A DNA stretch of 64,000 bases from JANPCX01 sp031431125 (lineage in GTDB: Bacteria; Pseudomonadota; Gammaproteobacteria; Burkholderiales; Burkholderiaceae_C), in assembly GCA_031431125.1 (NCBI GenBank), contig JANPCX010000025.1:62001-126000 (forward strand), in the 5' to 3' direction. The notes beneath the pieces are model-generated. The model searched no databases. It saw only the letters and a list, made by a program, of their open reading frames with translations, and was not told where the DNA came from. Shown here piece after piece: positions 26,516-35,985 of the stretch. Position 1 is the first letter of the stretch. Each line of letters opens with the position of its first letter. The translations under genes and the position numbers were made by a program.

Positions 26516-27745
26516 TTAAAAGTTGCCCAAGAACCAGTCTTTGGCGCGACCAAACCATGTTTTGACGGAACCTGCTTGCTGGGCAGCGCGCATGCCGCGG
26601 GCGCGGCCCAAACGGGCCTCTTCGAGCAAACCCATGACCGTGGCCGAACGTGGGTTGGCCACCATGTCGAAGAGTGCGCCGCTGTAGGTCGGCAGCCCTT
26701 TGCGCACCGGCTTCAAGAAAATGTCTTCGCCGAGTTCGACCATGCCCGGCATCACCGCCGCACCGCCGGTGATGACGATGCCCGAGGACAGCAGCTCTTC
26801 ATAACCACTTTCACGGATGACCTGGTGCACCAAGGAGTAAATCTCCTCGACGCGCGGTTCAATCACACCCGCCAAGGCCTGGCGAGACAACAAACGGGGT
26901 GAGCGGTCACCCAGGCCAGGCACCTCCAACTGCTCGCTGGGGTCGGCCAGCAGCTGCTTGGCCATGCCGTACTCGACCTTGATTTCTTCAGCGTCTTTGG
27001 TGGGGGTGCGCAGCGCCATCGCGATGTCGCTGGTGATGAGGTCACCGGCGATCGGAATGACGGCGGTGTGGCGAATGGCGCCGTCGGTGAAGATGGATAC
27101 ATCGGTCGTGCCCGCGCCTATGTCCACCAAGGCCACACCCAGGTCTTTTTCATCGTCGGTCAGTACGGCATGGCTGGAGGCGCTGGGGTTGAGCACCAAC
27201 TGGTTCACTTCCAGGCCGCAGCGGCGCACACATTTGATGATGTTTTCCGCTGCGCTTTGGGCGCCGGTCACGATGTGCACTTTCACTTCCAAGCGCCCAC
27301 CACTCATGCCGATGGGTTCTTTGACTTCGTGGCCATCAATCACAAACTCTTGCGCCTGCACCAGCAGGAGGCGTTGGTCGTTGGGAATGTTGATGGCCTT
27401 GGCGGTTTCCACCACACGGGCCACATCAATCGGGGTGACTTCTTTGTCGCGCACGATCACCATGCCGGTGCTGTTCTGACCGCGAATGTGGCTGCCGGTG
27501 ATGCCGGTGTAGACGTGGGTGATCTTGCAGTCGGCCATCATCTCGGCCTCTTTCAAGGCTTGTTGAATGGACTGCACGGTGGCATCAATGTTGACCACCA
27601 CGCCACGTTTCAAGCCGTGGCTCGGGGCTACGCCCAAACCCGCGACTCGCAGCTCGCCACCGGGCATGACTTCGGCCACCACGGCCATCACCTTGGCCGT
27701 GCCGATATCGAGGCCCACCACCAAATCTTTGTATTCCTTGGCCAT
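26516..27745 (-). CDS. ftsA: Cell division protein FtsA
   Basis: 409 residues of the actin-like FtsA family, which tethers FtsZ to the inner membrane. The N-terminal phosphate-1 motif is VVGLDIGTAKVMAVV; the second is VDIGAGTTDVSIF near 210; GIVITGGAAVMPGMVEL is the adenosine motif. The C-terminal amphipathic membrane helix is AKDWFLGNF, at the very end. Preceded by ftsQ with 27 bases between. The 210 bases to ftsZ leave room for a separate ftsZ promoter, though I could not identify one. Confidence 0.97.
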   Translation of the reverse strand: MAKEYKDLVVGLDIGTAKVMAVVAEVMPGGELRVAGLGVAPSHGLKRGVVVNIDATVQSIQQALKEAEMMADCKITHVYTGITGSHIRGQNSTGMVIVRDKEVTPIDVARVVETAKAINIPNDQRLLLVQAQEFVIDGHEVKEPIGMSGGRLEVKVHIVTGAQSAAENIIKCVRRCGLEVNQLVLNPSASSHAVLTDDEKDLGVALVDIGAGTTDVSIFTDGAIRHTAVIPIAGDLITSDIAMALRTPTKDAEEIKVEYGMAKQLLADPSEQLEVPGLGDRSPRLLSRQALAGVIEPRVEEIYSLVHQVIRESGYEELLSSGIVITGGAAVMPGMVELGEDIFLKPVRKGLPTYSGALFDMVANPRSATVMGLLEEARLGRARGMRAAQQAGSVKTWFGRAKDWFLGNF

Positions 27746-27772
27746 CTTGTTGAATTCCTTTTTTTGGCTCGT

Positions 27773-28651
27773 TCAGCGCGCGGGTGTGGATGGAGGTTTG
27801 GGTTTTGGTTTGGCATCAGCCGTCGCCCGCTCCGCCGCACTCAAGGTCGTGGAAACACCGCGCAAGCGCAGTGCATATCCATCACGGTGACGCAAGTCGG
27901 CGTACTGCACTGGGCGTTGGTAGCGCGCGGTCAATTGACCCACAGTCGCCACAAACTGCTCGCAGCGCACCAGCAGTTCGGCAGGGCTGCCGCGCCCCAG
28001 CTCAATCACAGCACCCGTGTCCAGCTGCACCCGCCAGGAACCGCGCCCTGACAACGAAAGTTCATCCACCGTCGCTTGCAAACGGTTCCACACGGGCGCC
28101 AATGTTCTGGCCATGGCCAGCATTTGCGCCGCAGTGCCCTCTGGGCCACGCAAGGTGATGAGCTCTTGGTCTTCCACATCACCCAGGTTGGCGTCAAACA
28201 CCTCGCCGTGGGTATTGACCAGTTGGTCGATGGCACTGCTGCCGCTGCGTGCGGTGGATTCGTCGGGCGACCACATGGCGGCCACGCGGTGTTCTTCCAA
28301 CTGGACTCGGATGCGGTTGGGCCAGACGCGCTGCACCACGGCCTGACGCACCCACGGCGCGGCGGAGAAGGCTTTTTGCGTTTGCTGCAAATCCATGCTG
28401 AAGTAGTTACCCGCCATCGCAGGAAGTGCATTGGCGCGTAGGGTGGCCACGCTGTTGTGTGTCACGTCCCCAATCACTGCAATGCCACGCAACTGAAACA
28501 CGGGTTGGCGCGCCAGCCATTGCACGAGCAGGCATAGAGCCGCCACCGCCGCCACACTGAACAGCGCTTGACTGGTCGCGTTCATCCAGCGCACCTCCGC
28601 GTCTGCGGACGGGTCCGCAGCAGCAACAGGGGTGGGGGAACGACGAAGCAT
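27773..28651 (-). CDS. ftsQ: Cell division protein FtsQ
   Basis: About 292 residues: a cytoplasmic leader, one membrane segment (LFSVAAVAALCLLVQWLA), and a periplasmic POTRA domain (QLRGIAVIGDVTHNSVATLR) followed by the FtsQ beta domain (RVQLEEHRVAAMW). It joins FtsL/FtsB and other late division proteins. The ATG at 28651 is chosen; an in-frame TTG at 28660 is the alternative and neither has a clear ribosome site. The C-terminal tail is Pro/Lys-rich. Confidence 0.93.
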   Translation of the reverse strand: MLRRSPTPVAAADPSADAEVRWMNATSQALFSVAAVAALCLLVQWLARQPVFQLRGIAVIGDVTHNSVATLRANALPAMAGNYFSMDLQQTQKAFSAAPWVRQAVVQRVWPNRIRVQLEEHRVAAMWSPDESTARSGSSAIDQLVNTHGEVFDANLGDVEDQELITLRGPEGTAAQMLAMARTLAPVWNRLQATVDELSLSGRGSWRVQLDTGAVIELGRGSPAELLVRCEQFVATVGQLTARYQRPVQYADLRHRDGYALRLRGVSTTLSAAERATADAKPKPKPPSTPAR

Positions 28652-28673
28652 GGTGGGCAATGGTGGGTGACCA

Positions 28674-29651
28674 TCAGGCGGAAGTTGGAGGAGAGACGGG
28701 CTGACTGTCCAGCGTCGCCAGGGACAGCACGTGCAGGCACAGGGCCTCGTAGCTCAAACCCGCCGCTCGGGCGGACATGGGCACCAAGGAGTGCGACGTC
28801 ATGCCAGGCGAGGTGTTCATCTCCAGCAAGAAGGGCTGTCGGTCGCTGGCGCGGATCATCAGGTCGGCCCGGCCCCAACCGCGGCAGCCCAGCAACTGGT
28901 AGGCGGACAGCACGGTGCGCTGGATCGCCTGCTCCTCGGCTTCGGGCAAACCGCTCGGGCACAGGTACTGCACCACGTCGGTGAAGTATTTGTTTTGGTA
29001 GTCGTAAGCACCTTCAGGTGCCTTGATGCGGATCACCGGCAAGGCACGGGCCGATTCCCCGCTGCCGATGACAGCGCAGGTGACTTCCTCGCCGTCGATG
29101 AACTCCTCGCACAGCACATCGGCGTCGTAACGCGCAGCCAGTTGCACGGCCTCTTGCATGTCCGAGTAGCCGAGCACCTTGCTGACACCAATGGACGAGC
29201 CCTCGCGCGGCGGCTTGACAATCAAGGGCAGGCCCAACTCATCGGGCACAACGCGGGTGTGTTCAGCGTCCTGCTGACCTGGTGCCAACCAAACATAGCG
29301 GGGTGTCGGCAGACCCTGTGCAACCCAAACACGTTTGGTCATCACCTTGTCCATCGCCATCGCCGAAGCCATGACGCCTGAACCCGTGTAGGGAATGCCC
29401 AGCAACTCGAGGGCACCTTGCACCGTGCCGTCTTCGCCATGGCGGCCGTGCAGTGCAATGAAACACCGTGCGTAGCCTTCGGTCTTGAGCTCGTGCAGGC
29501 CGCGCTGTGCGGGATCAAACGGGTGAGCATCCACCCCTTGGGATTTCAGTGCCGCCAGCACGCCATTGCCCGACATCAAGGACACCTCGCGCTCGGCGGA
29601 GGTGCCGCCCAGCAGCACCGCGACTTTGCCGAATGGGTGGTTCGCGCTCAT
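28674..29651 (-). CDS. ddl: D-alanine-D-alanine ligase
   Basis: 325 residues of the ATP-grasp family, DdlB type; makes D-Ala-D-Ala for the murein pentapeptide. Signatures are VAVLLGGTSAEREVSLMSG, ALHGRHGEDGTVQG, LIVKPPREGSSIGV, and LEMNTSPGMTSHSLVPM with the metal-binding residues. Overlaps the murC stop by 4 bases. The last ~20 residues are a Ser/Pro-rich tail. Confidence 0.97.
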   Translation of the reverse strand: MSANHPFGKVAVLLGGTSAEREVSLMSGNGVLAALKSQGVDAHPFDPAQRGLHELKTEGYARCFIALHGRHGEDGTVQGALELLGIPYTGSGVMASAMAMDKVMTKRVWVAQGLPTPRYVWLAPGQQDAEHTRVVPDELGLPLIVKPPREGSSIGVSKVLGYSDMQEAVQLAARYDADVLCEEFIDGEEVTCAVIGSGESARALPVIRIKAPEGAYDYQNKYFTDVVQYLCPSGLPEAEEQAIQRTVLSAYQLLGCRGWGRADLMIRASDRQPFLLEMNTSPGMTSHSLVPMSARAAGLSYEALCLHVLSLATLDSQPVSPPTSA

Positions 29652-31078
29652 ACGGCCTCCTTCAACAAATCCACCACCTGGCCGGGCACTGCGCCTATCG
29701 TTCCCGCACCCATGGTGATCACGACGTCACCGGCCTGCGCCTGATCAAGAATGGTTTGCGGCATGTCGGCGATGTCATCTACGAAAATCGGATCGACTTT
29801 TCCCGCCACCCGCAGCGCACGGGCCAGCGAGCGGCCGTCGGCTGCGACGATGGGGGCTTCGCCCGCGGCATACACCTCAGACAGAAGCACCGCATCGGCC
29901 GTACCGATGACTTTCACAAAGTCTTCAAAACAATCGCGGGTGCGGGTGTAGCGGTGGGGCTGGAAGGCCAGCACCAAACGCCGCCCCGGAAACGCTCCGC
30001 GAGCGGCCGCCAAGGTGGCGGCCATCTCCACTGGGTGGTGGCCGTAGTCGTCGATCAGCGTGAACACGCCCGCCGGGTCTTGCGTCTGGGCCACTTTTGA
30101 AAACGCAGGCCAATCGCCATAACGCTGGAACCGGCGCCCCACCCCGTTGAACTCGGCCAAGCCTTTGACGATGGGGCCGTCGGGCAACTCCAGCTCGGTG
30201 GCCACGGCAATCGCAGCCAAGGCGTTCAGCACGTTGTGCTCGCCCGGCAAATTCAAGGTGACATGCAGCTCGGGCATCACGGCGCCATTGCGCCGCTGCA
30301 CCGTGAAATGCATTTGCCCGGCGTCGGCACGCACATCCACGGCGCGCACCATGGCGTCAGCCGCAAAACCATAGGTGATGGCGGGCCGAGAAATCATGGG
30401 CATGATGGAACGCACACCAGGATCGTCCACACACAACACGGCTGCGCCGTAAAACGGCATGCGGTGGATGAAGTCAACAAAAGCCGACTTGAGCCGTGCA
30501 AAGTCATGGCCATAGGTGTCCATATGGTCGGCGTCGATGTTGGTGACCACCGCCATGACGGGCAGCAAATTCAGGAAGGAGGCGTCGGACTCGTCGGCCT
30601 CCACCACGATGTAGTCGCCCGAGCCCAAACGCGAGTTGGCGCCGGCAGAATTCAAGCGCCCTCCGATCACAAAGGTGGGGTCGACACCCGCTTCAGCCAA
30701 GACGCTGGTCACCAAACTCGTGGTCGTGGTTTTGCCGTGGGTGCCCGCGATGGCGATGCCTTGTTTCAAGCGCATCAACTCGGCCAGCATCACGGCGCGC
30801 GGCACCACCGGAATACGTTTGGCACGCGCGGCCAACACCTCGGGGTTATTGGGCTGCACGGCGGTCGATGTGACAACGGCCTCTGCACCGTGCACATGAC
30901 CAGCGTCATGGCCCAAATGAATGCGGATGCCTATCGACTTCAAGCGCTTCAGGGTGCTGCTGTCATTCTGGTCTGAGCCCGACACCACATAACCGAGGTT
31001 GTGCAGGATTTCAGCGATGCCACTCATGCCGGCACCGCCTACCCCTACGAAATGAATGTGTTTCACGGCGTGCTTCAT
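29648..31078 (-). CDS. murC: UDP-N-acetylmuramate-L-alanine ligase
   Basis: 476 residues; adds the first amino acid to UDP-MurNAc. N-terminal nucleotide fold HFVGVGGAGMSGIAE, ATP site IAGTHGKTTTTSLV near 120, VVEADESDASFL, HNVLNALAAIAVA, and DYGHHPVEMAATL. Overlaps both ddl and murG by 4 bases, implying translational coupling. Confidence 0.97.
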   Translation of the reverse strand: MKHAVKHIHFVGVGGAGMSGIAEILHNLGYVVSGSDQNDSSTLKRLKSIGIRIHLGHDAGHVHGAEAVVTSTAVQPNNPEVLAARAKRIPVVPRAVMLAELMRLKQGIAIAGTHGKTTTTSLVTSVLAEAGVDPTFVIGGRLNSAGANSRLGSGDYIVVEADESDASFLNLLPVMAVVTNIDADHMDTYGHDFARLKSAFVDFIHRMPFYGAAVLCVDDPGVRSIMPMISRPAITYGFAADAMVRAVDVRADAGQMHFTVQRRNGAVMPELHVTLNLPGEHNVLNALAAIAVATELELPDGPIVKGLAEFNGVGRRFQRYGDWPAFSKVAQTQDPAGVFTLIDDYGHHPVEMAATLAAARGAFPGRRLVLAFQPHRYTRTRDCFEDFVKVIGTADAVLLSEVYAAGEAPIVAADGRSLARALRVAGKVDPIFVDDIADMPQTILDQAQAGDVVITMGAGTIGAVPGQVVDLLKEAV

Positions 31079-32157
31079 GCAGCCACCAGTCTTTCCAGTT
31101 CATCGGCCACACGAGCGGCCGCTTTGGGTTTTGCCAAGGCGCGGGCTTTGTTGGCCATGGTCAACAAAGCCTCTCGGGTCAATGTCTTGAACAGTTCAGC
31201 CAGCTGTTTGGGATGGAGTTCGGTCTGCGGCAAGTGAATGGCTGCACCTTGCGCCGCCAACCAGGTCGCGTTGTCACGTTGGTGGCTGGTGGTGCTGACC
31301 ACCAAAGGCACCAGCACGCTGGCCACACCGGCAGCGCACAACTCGCTCACCGTGATGGCACCTGCGCGGCACACAATCACGTCGCAAGCGGCCAAACGTT
31401 CGGCCATGTTGTCGATGAAGGGCAGCACCTCGGCTTGCACTTGGCTGCTGGCGTAGGCGGTTTGCACCGTTTCAAAATTGGCGGCGCCGGTTTGGTGCGT
31501 GACAGTCGGGCGCTGCGTGGCCGTCAACAAGGACAACGCCGCCGGGAGCACATCGTTCAGCGCTTTGGCACCCAAACTGCCACCGACCACCAGCACGCGC
31601 AAGGGGCCGGTGCGGCCTTCAAAACGCTGCGCTGGGGCAGGCAGGTTTTCAATCTCGGCCCGCACGGGGTTGCCGGTCACCACGCCTTGTTTGACCTTGC
31701 CCACGGCCGCACCTTCAAAACCGAAGGCCACTTTGTCGGCCACGGGCAGCAGGCCCTTGTTGCTCATCAAGAGGGCGGCGTCGGCATTGACCAGCATCAG
31801 TGGCTTGTTCAAGAGCGACGCCATCAATCCACCGGGAAAACACACATACCCGCCCATGCCAAGAACGACAGTGACACGCCTGCGGCGGATGATTTGCAAG
31901 CAACTCCAAAACGCGACCAGCAGGCGCAGCCCTCCCGTCATGGTGTGCAACAGGCCTTTGCCGCGCAGGCCACTGAAGGAAATCGTGTCCAGCGGAATGT
32001 GAGCAGGCGGCACCAATTTGTTTTCCATGCCATGCGAGGTACCCAGCCAACTGACCGACCAGCCACGGCTTTGCATTTCCTGCGCGACAGCCAAGCCAGG
32101 AATGATGTGACCGCCTGTGCCTGCGGCCATGATGATCAGGTGTTTGGGATGGGTCAT
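31075..32157 (-). CDS. murG: UDP-GlcNAc transferase MurG (lipid II synthesis)
   Basis: 360 residues of a GT-B glycosyltransferase on the inner face of the inner membrane, adding GlcNAc to lipid I. Signatures are IMAAGTGGHIIPGLAVA at the N-terminus, LGMGGYVCFPGG, VVGGSLGAKALN and CRAGAITVSELCAAGVAS. Unlike its neighbours it is separated from the upstream gene (ftsW) by about 740 bases filled with repeats, so its transcription must run through them or begin inside. Confidence 0.97.
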   Translation of the reverse strand: MTHPKHLIIMAAGTGGHIIPGLAVAQEMQSRGWSVSWLGTSHGMENKLVPPAHIPLDTISFSGLRGKGLLHTMTGGLRLLVAFWSCLQIIRRRRVTVVLGMGGYVCFPGGLMASLLNKPLMLVNADAALLMSNKGLLPVADKVAFGFEGAAVGKVKQGVVTGNPVRAEIENLPAPAQRFEGRTGPLRVLVVGGSLGAKALNDVLPAALSLLTATQRPTVTHQTGAANFETVQTAYASSQVQAEVLPFIDNMAERLAACDVIVCRAGAITVSELCAAGVASVLVPLVVSTTSHQRDNATWLAAQGAAIHLPQTELHPKQLAELFKTLTREALLTMANKARALAKPKAAARVADELERLVAA

Positions 32158-32221
32158 GGTGAGACCCCCTTGTTGGCGATTTGGGTTTTCTTGGGGTTGT
32201 TTGAGAGTTTCTCTTTGCGTT

Positions 32222-32807
32222 GCACTGCGTCGGGATGTGCGCCCGACAGCGCAGTAACTTTTCTTTGCTTCGCCAAAGAAAAGTCACCAAAAGTTCTCGA
32301 AGAGGGGGTGCGCTCACTTGGCAAAGCCAAGTTACGCGCACACCAAAGGCGACCCCGGTTCCTCGGCCCCGGGGTACCGGGGCTGCCTTGCGCTGCTCGC
32401 GGCAGGCGGGAAGCGCAGAACTCGCCCTTCGGGCTCAAACAACTGCGCTTCTTTTCCCGCCTCCCGCTGCGCTGCTCAGCTCGTCTCAAGGGCCCCGAAG
32501 AGCCAATACACCACGGCTCGCCGCGCATCGCCGCGAAGTTTGGCGCAGCCAAACAAGCAGTCCGCTGGCGTTGGCTCTTGGGGTCCCCGTTGCAGGCGTC
32601 GAGCAGCGCAGGGCAAGACGGAAAGAGAAGTTCAGATGTTTGAGCCCGCAGGGCGAGTTTCTGAACTTCCCGTCTTGACCGAGCAGCGCAGAGCAGTCCC
32701 GGTACCCCGGGACCGCCGGAGTCGGGGTGCCATTTTCTTTGCTTACTTTCTTTTGGGCAAGCAAAAGAAAGTGAGTGCGCTGTCGGGCGCATATCCCGAC
32801 GCAGTGC
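32222..32807. mobile_element. 586-bp non-coding element with 32-bp terminal inverted repeats (MITE-like)
   Basis: Left end 32222-32253 and right end 32776-32807 are inverted copies, identical except for one base, beginning GCACTGCGTCGGGAT. Next to each end is an A/T-rich stem (TTTTCTTTGCTTCGCC...; CTTTCTTTTGGGCAAGC). Inside are two further hairpins with similar tips: 32404-32462 (stem GGCGGGAAGCGCAG, tip CTCGCCCTTCGGGCTC) and 32613-32676 (stem CAAGACGG, AAGTTCAG, tip near GAGCCCGCAGGGCGAG). No transposase is encoded and the open frames here are stem artefacts. The 32158-32896 gap between ftsW and murG is otherwise empty apart from the repeat at 32841. I recall similar sequences in several Comamonadaceae genomes; no search was possible. 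Confidence 0.75.
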
Positions 32808-32840
32808 CTTGCGAAACGACAAACCAAATCGAAAGCACAC

Positions 32841-32866
32841 CGCTTCGACAGGCTCAGCGCGAACGG
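32841..32866. repeat. Short dispersed repeat (CTTCGACAGGCTCAGC family)
   Basis: The sequence CTTCGACAGGCTCAGCGCG followed by AACGG, then GAGAATCGAGCG, matches a short intergenic repeat that I recognise from many Burkholderiales genomes, usually in many copies. It lies between the large element and the ftsW stop. Function unknown; only one copy is in this window. Confidence 0.55.
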
Positions 32867-32896
32867 AGAATCGAGCGTGTTGGAGATTGGCCGATT

Positions 32897-34183
32897 TCAT
32901 GCGCGGCCTCCACGCATAAGGGCTCTGTTCTCAATATCAATGCGGAGAACAATCGCCAGGGCCACCATATTCGTCACGATGGCCGAGCCGCCAAAGCTCA
33001 TGAGCGGCAAGGTCAGTCCCTTGGTCGGCAAGACGCCCAAGTTCACACCCATGTTGATGAAGGCCTGGCCGCCCATCCACACCCCCACGCCTTGTGCAAA
33101 TAAACCAGCGAATACGCGGTCCAGCACGATGGCTTGGCGGCCGATGACGAAGACACGGCGGGCCAACAAGAAGAAGGCGAGCACCACGCAGGCCACGCCC
33201 ACAAAGCCGAGTTCCTCACCAATCACTGCCAGCAAGAAATCGGTGTGGGCTTCGGGCAGGTAGTGCAGCTTTTCGACGCTGCCGCCCAAACCCTGGCCGA
33301 ACAACTCGCCGCGTCCAAACGCAATCAGCGAGTGCGACAGTTGATAGGCCTTGCCCAAGGTGTACTTTTCGTCCCAAGGGCTGAGGTAGGCAAAGATGCG
33401 TTCACGCCGCCAGTCACTGAGCGTGATCATCAAAACAAAAGCGCCGACCAGCACGGCAGTGATCAGCAAGAACATGCGGCCGTTGACGCCGCCCAGGAAC
33501 AAGATGCCCATGGCGATGGTCGCAATCACCAAGAAGGCGCCCATGTCAGGCTGGGCCAGCAACAACAAGCCCACCACCGCGACCGACACTGCCATGGGCA
33601 ACACCGCTTGCAGAAAGTCTTCTTTGACCTCCATCTTGCGCACCATGTAACCGGCCGCGTACAGGGCCATGGCCAGTTTGGCGAGTTCAGAGGGCTGAAA
33701 GTTCATCACACCTATGGGTATCCAGCGGCGCGCACCGTTGACGCCTTTGCCGATGGCGGGAATCAACACCAACACCATGAGCAACAAAGAAAATGCAAAC
33801 AACCACGGCGCACAGCGCTCCCACACGGAAATCGGGATTTGCACCACCACCAAAGCCGCCAAGGTGGCAATGACGATGGACAACACATGGCGCGATAAAA
33901 AGTGCGTGGGCTGGTAACGCGCGAACTTCGGGTTGTCGGGCAGGGCCACCGAAGCGCTGTAGACCATGACCAATCCCAGGGCCAACAATGCGACCACCAA
34001 ACACACCAGCACTTGGTCGAAACCGGAGATGCGTGTGGGCGCGCTGCGGCCCACACTGACCCAGTCACGAATAGGCACCTGGGCGCCACCCGCTTCGGCC
34101 GCCCCAGAGCGGCGAGCACGCCACCATTCAGCCAGGCCGCGCCAGAGATTCCAGCTGGATTTGGACGCAACACTGCTGTTCAC
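32897..34183 (-). CDS. ftsW: Lipid II polymerase FtsW (SEDS family)
   Basis: 428 residues, about ten membrane segments, the SEDS glycosyltransferase of septal murein working with FtsI. Seen are LVVALLALGLVMVYSAS, ARRWIPIGVMNFQPSELAKLAMALY, and GRGELFGQGLGGSVEKLHYLP followed by EAHTDFLLAVIGEELGFVG, the family signature. A ~55-residue basic cytoplasmic leader precedes the first segment. GTG start overlapping the murD stop (GTGA). Confidence 0.96.
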   Translation of the reverse strand: MNSSVASKSSWNLWRGLAEWWRARRSGAAEAGGAQVPIRDWVSVGRSAPTRISGFDQVLVCLVVALLALGLVMVYSASVALPDNPKFARYQPTHFLSRHVLSIVIATLAALVVVQIPISVWERCAPWLFAFSLLLMVLVLIPAIGKGVNGARRWIPIGVMNFQPSELAKLAMALYAAGYMVRKMEVKEDFLQAVLPMAVSVAVVGLLLLAQPDMGAFLVIATIAMGILFLGGVNGRMFLLITAVLVGAFVLMITLSDWRRERIFAYLSPWDEKYTLGKAYQLSHSLIAFGRGELFGQGLGGSVEKLHYLPEAHTDFLLAVIGEELGFVGVACVVLAFFLLARRVFVIGRQAIVLDRVFAGLFAQGVGVWMGGQAFINMGVNLGVLPTKGLTLPLMSFGGSAIVTNMVALAIVLRIDIENRALMRGGRA

Positions 34184-35967
34184 GCCTGCCCCCTGTCTTG
34201 TGCCCGTGCCAACACGGCGCTCACAAACACCTCGGCCCGGTGGGCGTAGTTCTTGAACATGTCCAAACTTGCGCAGGCGGGGCTGAGCAAGACAGCATCG
34301 CCGCTGTGGGCTTGTTCAAAACACCACACGGTGGCTGACTCCAGGCTGTCATGCCTTTGAACGGGCACTTGCAAACCCACGAGTGCGCGTTCAATGGCCT
34401 CGGCGTCACGACCGATGGTGGCCACGGCCCGGGCGTGGCGCTGCAACGGCGCGAGCAAAGGGCCGAAGTCTTGGCCCTTGCCGTCGCCACCCAGGATCAC
34501 CACGAGTTTGGCGGGCGTGCGGTCGGCACCCAGCCCTTCTATGGCCGCCACGGTGGCGCCAACATTGGTGCCTTTGCTGTCGTCGAAGGCGTCCACACCA
34601 TCCACGACGGCCACATGCTCAACGCGGTGCGGCTCGCCGCTGTATTCACGCAAGCCATGCAGCATCGGCGCCAAAGGGCAATCCACGGCGGTGGCCAAGG
34701 CCAAGGCGGCCAGTGCATTCGCTGCGTTGTGGCGACCCCGCACACGCAGTGCGTCGGCGGGCATCAGGCGCTGAATGATGATTTCTTCTTCCAGCACCGC
34801 GCCTCGTTTGGGTTTGATGGTTTCGTCGGCTTCCATGGCGCGCACCAACCAGGCCATGCCGTTCTCTTGAATCAAACCAAAGTCGCCGGGGTGTTCGGGT
34901 GCATTCAACCCGAAACGCATCACCTGGCGTGGTGTCCACTTGGGCATTTTTGTTTTGCCTTGGGGCGCGGGCGCTTTGGGCACCATGTTCTCCACCAAGG
35001 GATCGTCGCGGTTGATCACCATGACGGCCTGCTTGCCAAACACCCGCGCTTTGGCCGCCGCATAAGCGGGCATGTCGCCGTGCCAGTCCAAATGGTCTTG
35101 GCTGAGGTTGAGCACGGTGGCACTGCTGGGCTCAAAACCTTTGGCTTCATGGAGTTGGAAACTGGACAACTCCAACACCCACACCTCGGGCAGGTGTTCG
35201 AACACCGGGCCAGGAGGTGGCGGTGGGAAGAGGCCGGGCGGGAGTTGGCCGTCCATGTTGAGGGGGGCGTCGTCTGGGGCATCGGACTCGATGGCGTCTT
35301 GCGCCGACAGCATTTCCTCGCCCTGAGCAAGCGCTGGCGTTGGTTCAGATTCGGCGGCATCTGACGGCGCTGCGTCCGCCGCTTCGGCTGCGACAGCGAG
35401 TTCGGTTCCCTGATCGGTTGTGAATTCCGGTGATGCTTCGGCGTCAGGCAAGGGCTCCAAATCCAGCGCATCGGACAGCGTCTGCAACATCGTCGGCCCA
35501 ATGTTGCCTGCCAGTGCCACCCGCTTATCGGCGCGCTCCACCAACATGGCCGTCATGGAGGCCGTGGTGGTCTTGCCGTTGGTGCCGGTGATGGCAATGA
35601 CCTTGGGCGCATACCCGCGCTCGGCCTTCAGATCGGCGAGCGCATGGGCAAAGAGTTCCAACTCGCCTTGCAGCAAGATTCCCCGCTCCAGTGCGGCGGC
35701 CAACGACGCCGCGATACGCGGATCATGGGGCGCGAGGCCCGGGCTCTTGAGGATGAGTTGCGCACCAATGAAAGCCGCGTCCTCCAAGTCGCCGGTGATC
35801 AACGTCGCCGCCGGGACATGTTCAGCCAGGGCGCTCGCCTGCGGTGGAGACTCACGCGAGTCCCATACCCGCACGCTTGCGCCGCAGCGCGCGCACCACC
35901 GGGCCATGGCCAAGCCGGACTCACCCAAGCCGAGGACCAAAACCGTGATGCCACTCAAGAACTTCAT
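34180..35967 (-). CDS. murD: UDP-N-acetylmuramoyl-L-alanine-D-glutamate ligase with large insertion
   Basis: 595 residues, against about 440-460 for typical MurD. Family motifs are intact: VLGLGESGLAMARW at the N-terminus, ATP site ITGTNGKTTTASM near 130, WVLELSSFQL, LNLSQDHLDWHG, and GRHNAANALAALALA. The extra length is mainly one acidic Ala/Glu/Pro-rich block (about residues 175-265, forward 35175-35445) between the GNIGPT loop and WVLELSS, ending in LPPGLFPPPPPGP. It is in frame, has no stop, and looks disordered. The start overlaps no gene; mraY is 18 bases upstream. Confidence 0.95.
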   Translation of the reverse strand: MKFLSGITVLVLGLGESGLAMARWCARCGASVRVWDSRESPPQASALAEHVPAATLITGDLEDAAFIGAQLILKSPGLAPHDPRIAASLAAALERGILLQGELELFAHALADLKAERGYAPKVIAITGTNGKTTTASMTAMLVERADKRVALAGNIGPTMLQTLSDALDLEPLPDAEASPEFTTDQGTELAVAAEAADAAPSDAAESEPTPALAQGEEMLSAQDAIESDAPDDAPLNMDGQLPPGLFPPPPPGPVFEHLPEVWVLELSSFQLHEAKGFEPSSATVLNLSQDHLDWHGDMPAYAAAKARVFGKQAVMVINRDDPLVENMVPKAPAPQGKTKMPKWTPRQVMRFGLNAPEHPGDFGLIQENGMAWLVRAMEADETIKPKRGAVLEEEIIIQRLMPADALRVRGRHNAANALAALALATAVDCPLAPMLHGLREYSGEPHRVEHVAVVDGVDAFDDSKGTNVGATVAAIEGLGADRTPAKLVVILGGDGKGQDFGPLLAPLQRHARAVATIGRDAEAIERALVGLQVPVQRHDSLESATVWCFEQAHSGDAVLLSPACASLDMFKNYAHRAEVFVSAVLARAQDRGQA

Positions 35968-35985
35968 CTGTGTGTCAAACCCATC

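Noticed and set aside
31213..32643. 476-codon open frame on the plus strand over murG and the repeat element
   Set aside because: Antisense to murG and then runs through inverted-repeat DNA; no family similarity.
32222..32807. Open frames inside the repeat element as a small transposase gene
   Set aside because: The frames come from stem sequences read on both strands, lack ribosome sites and show no catalytic motif.
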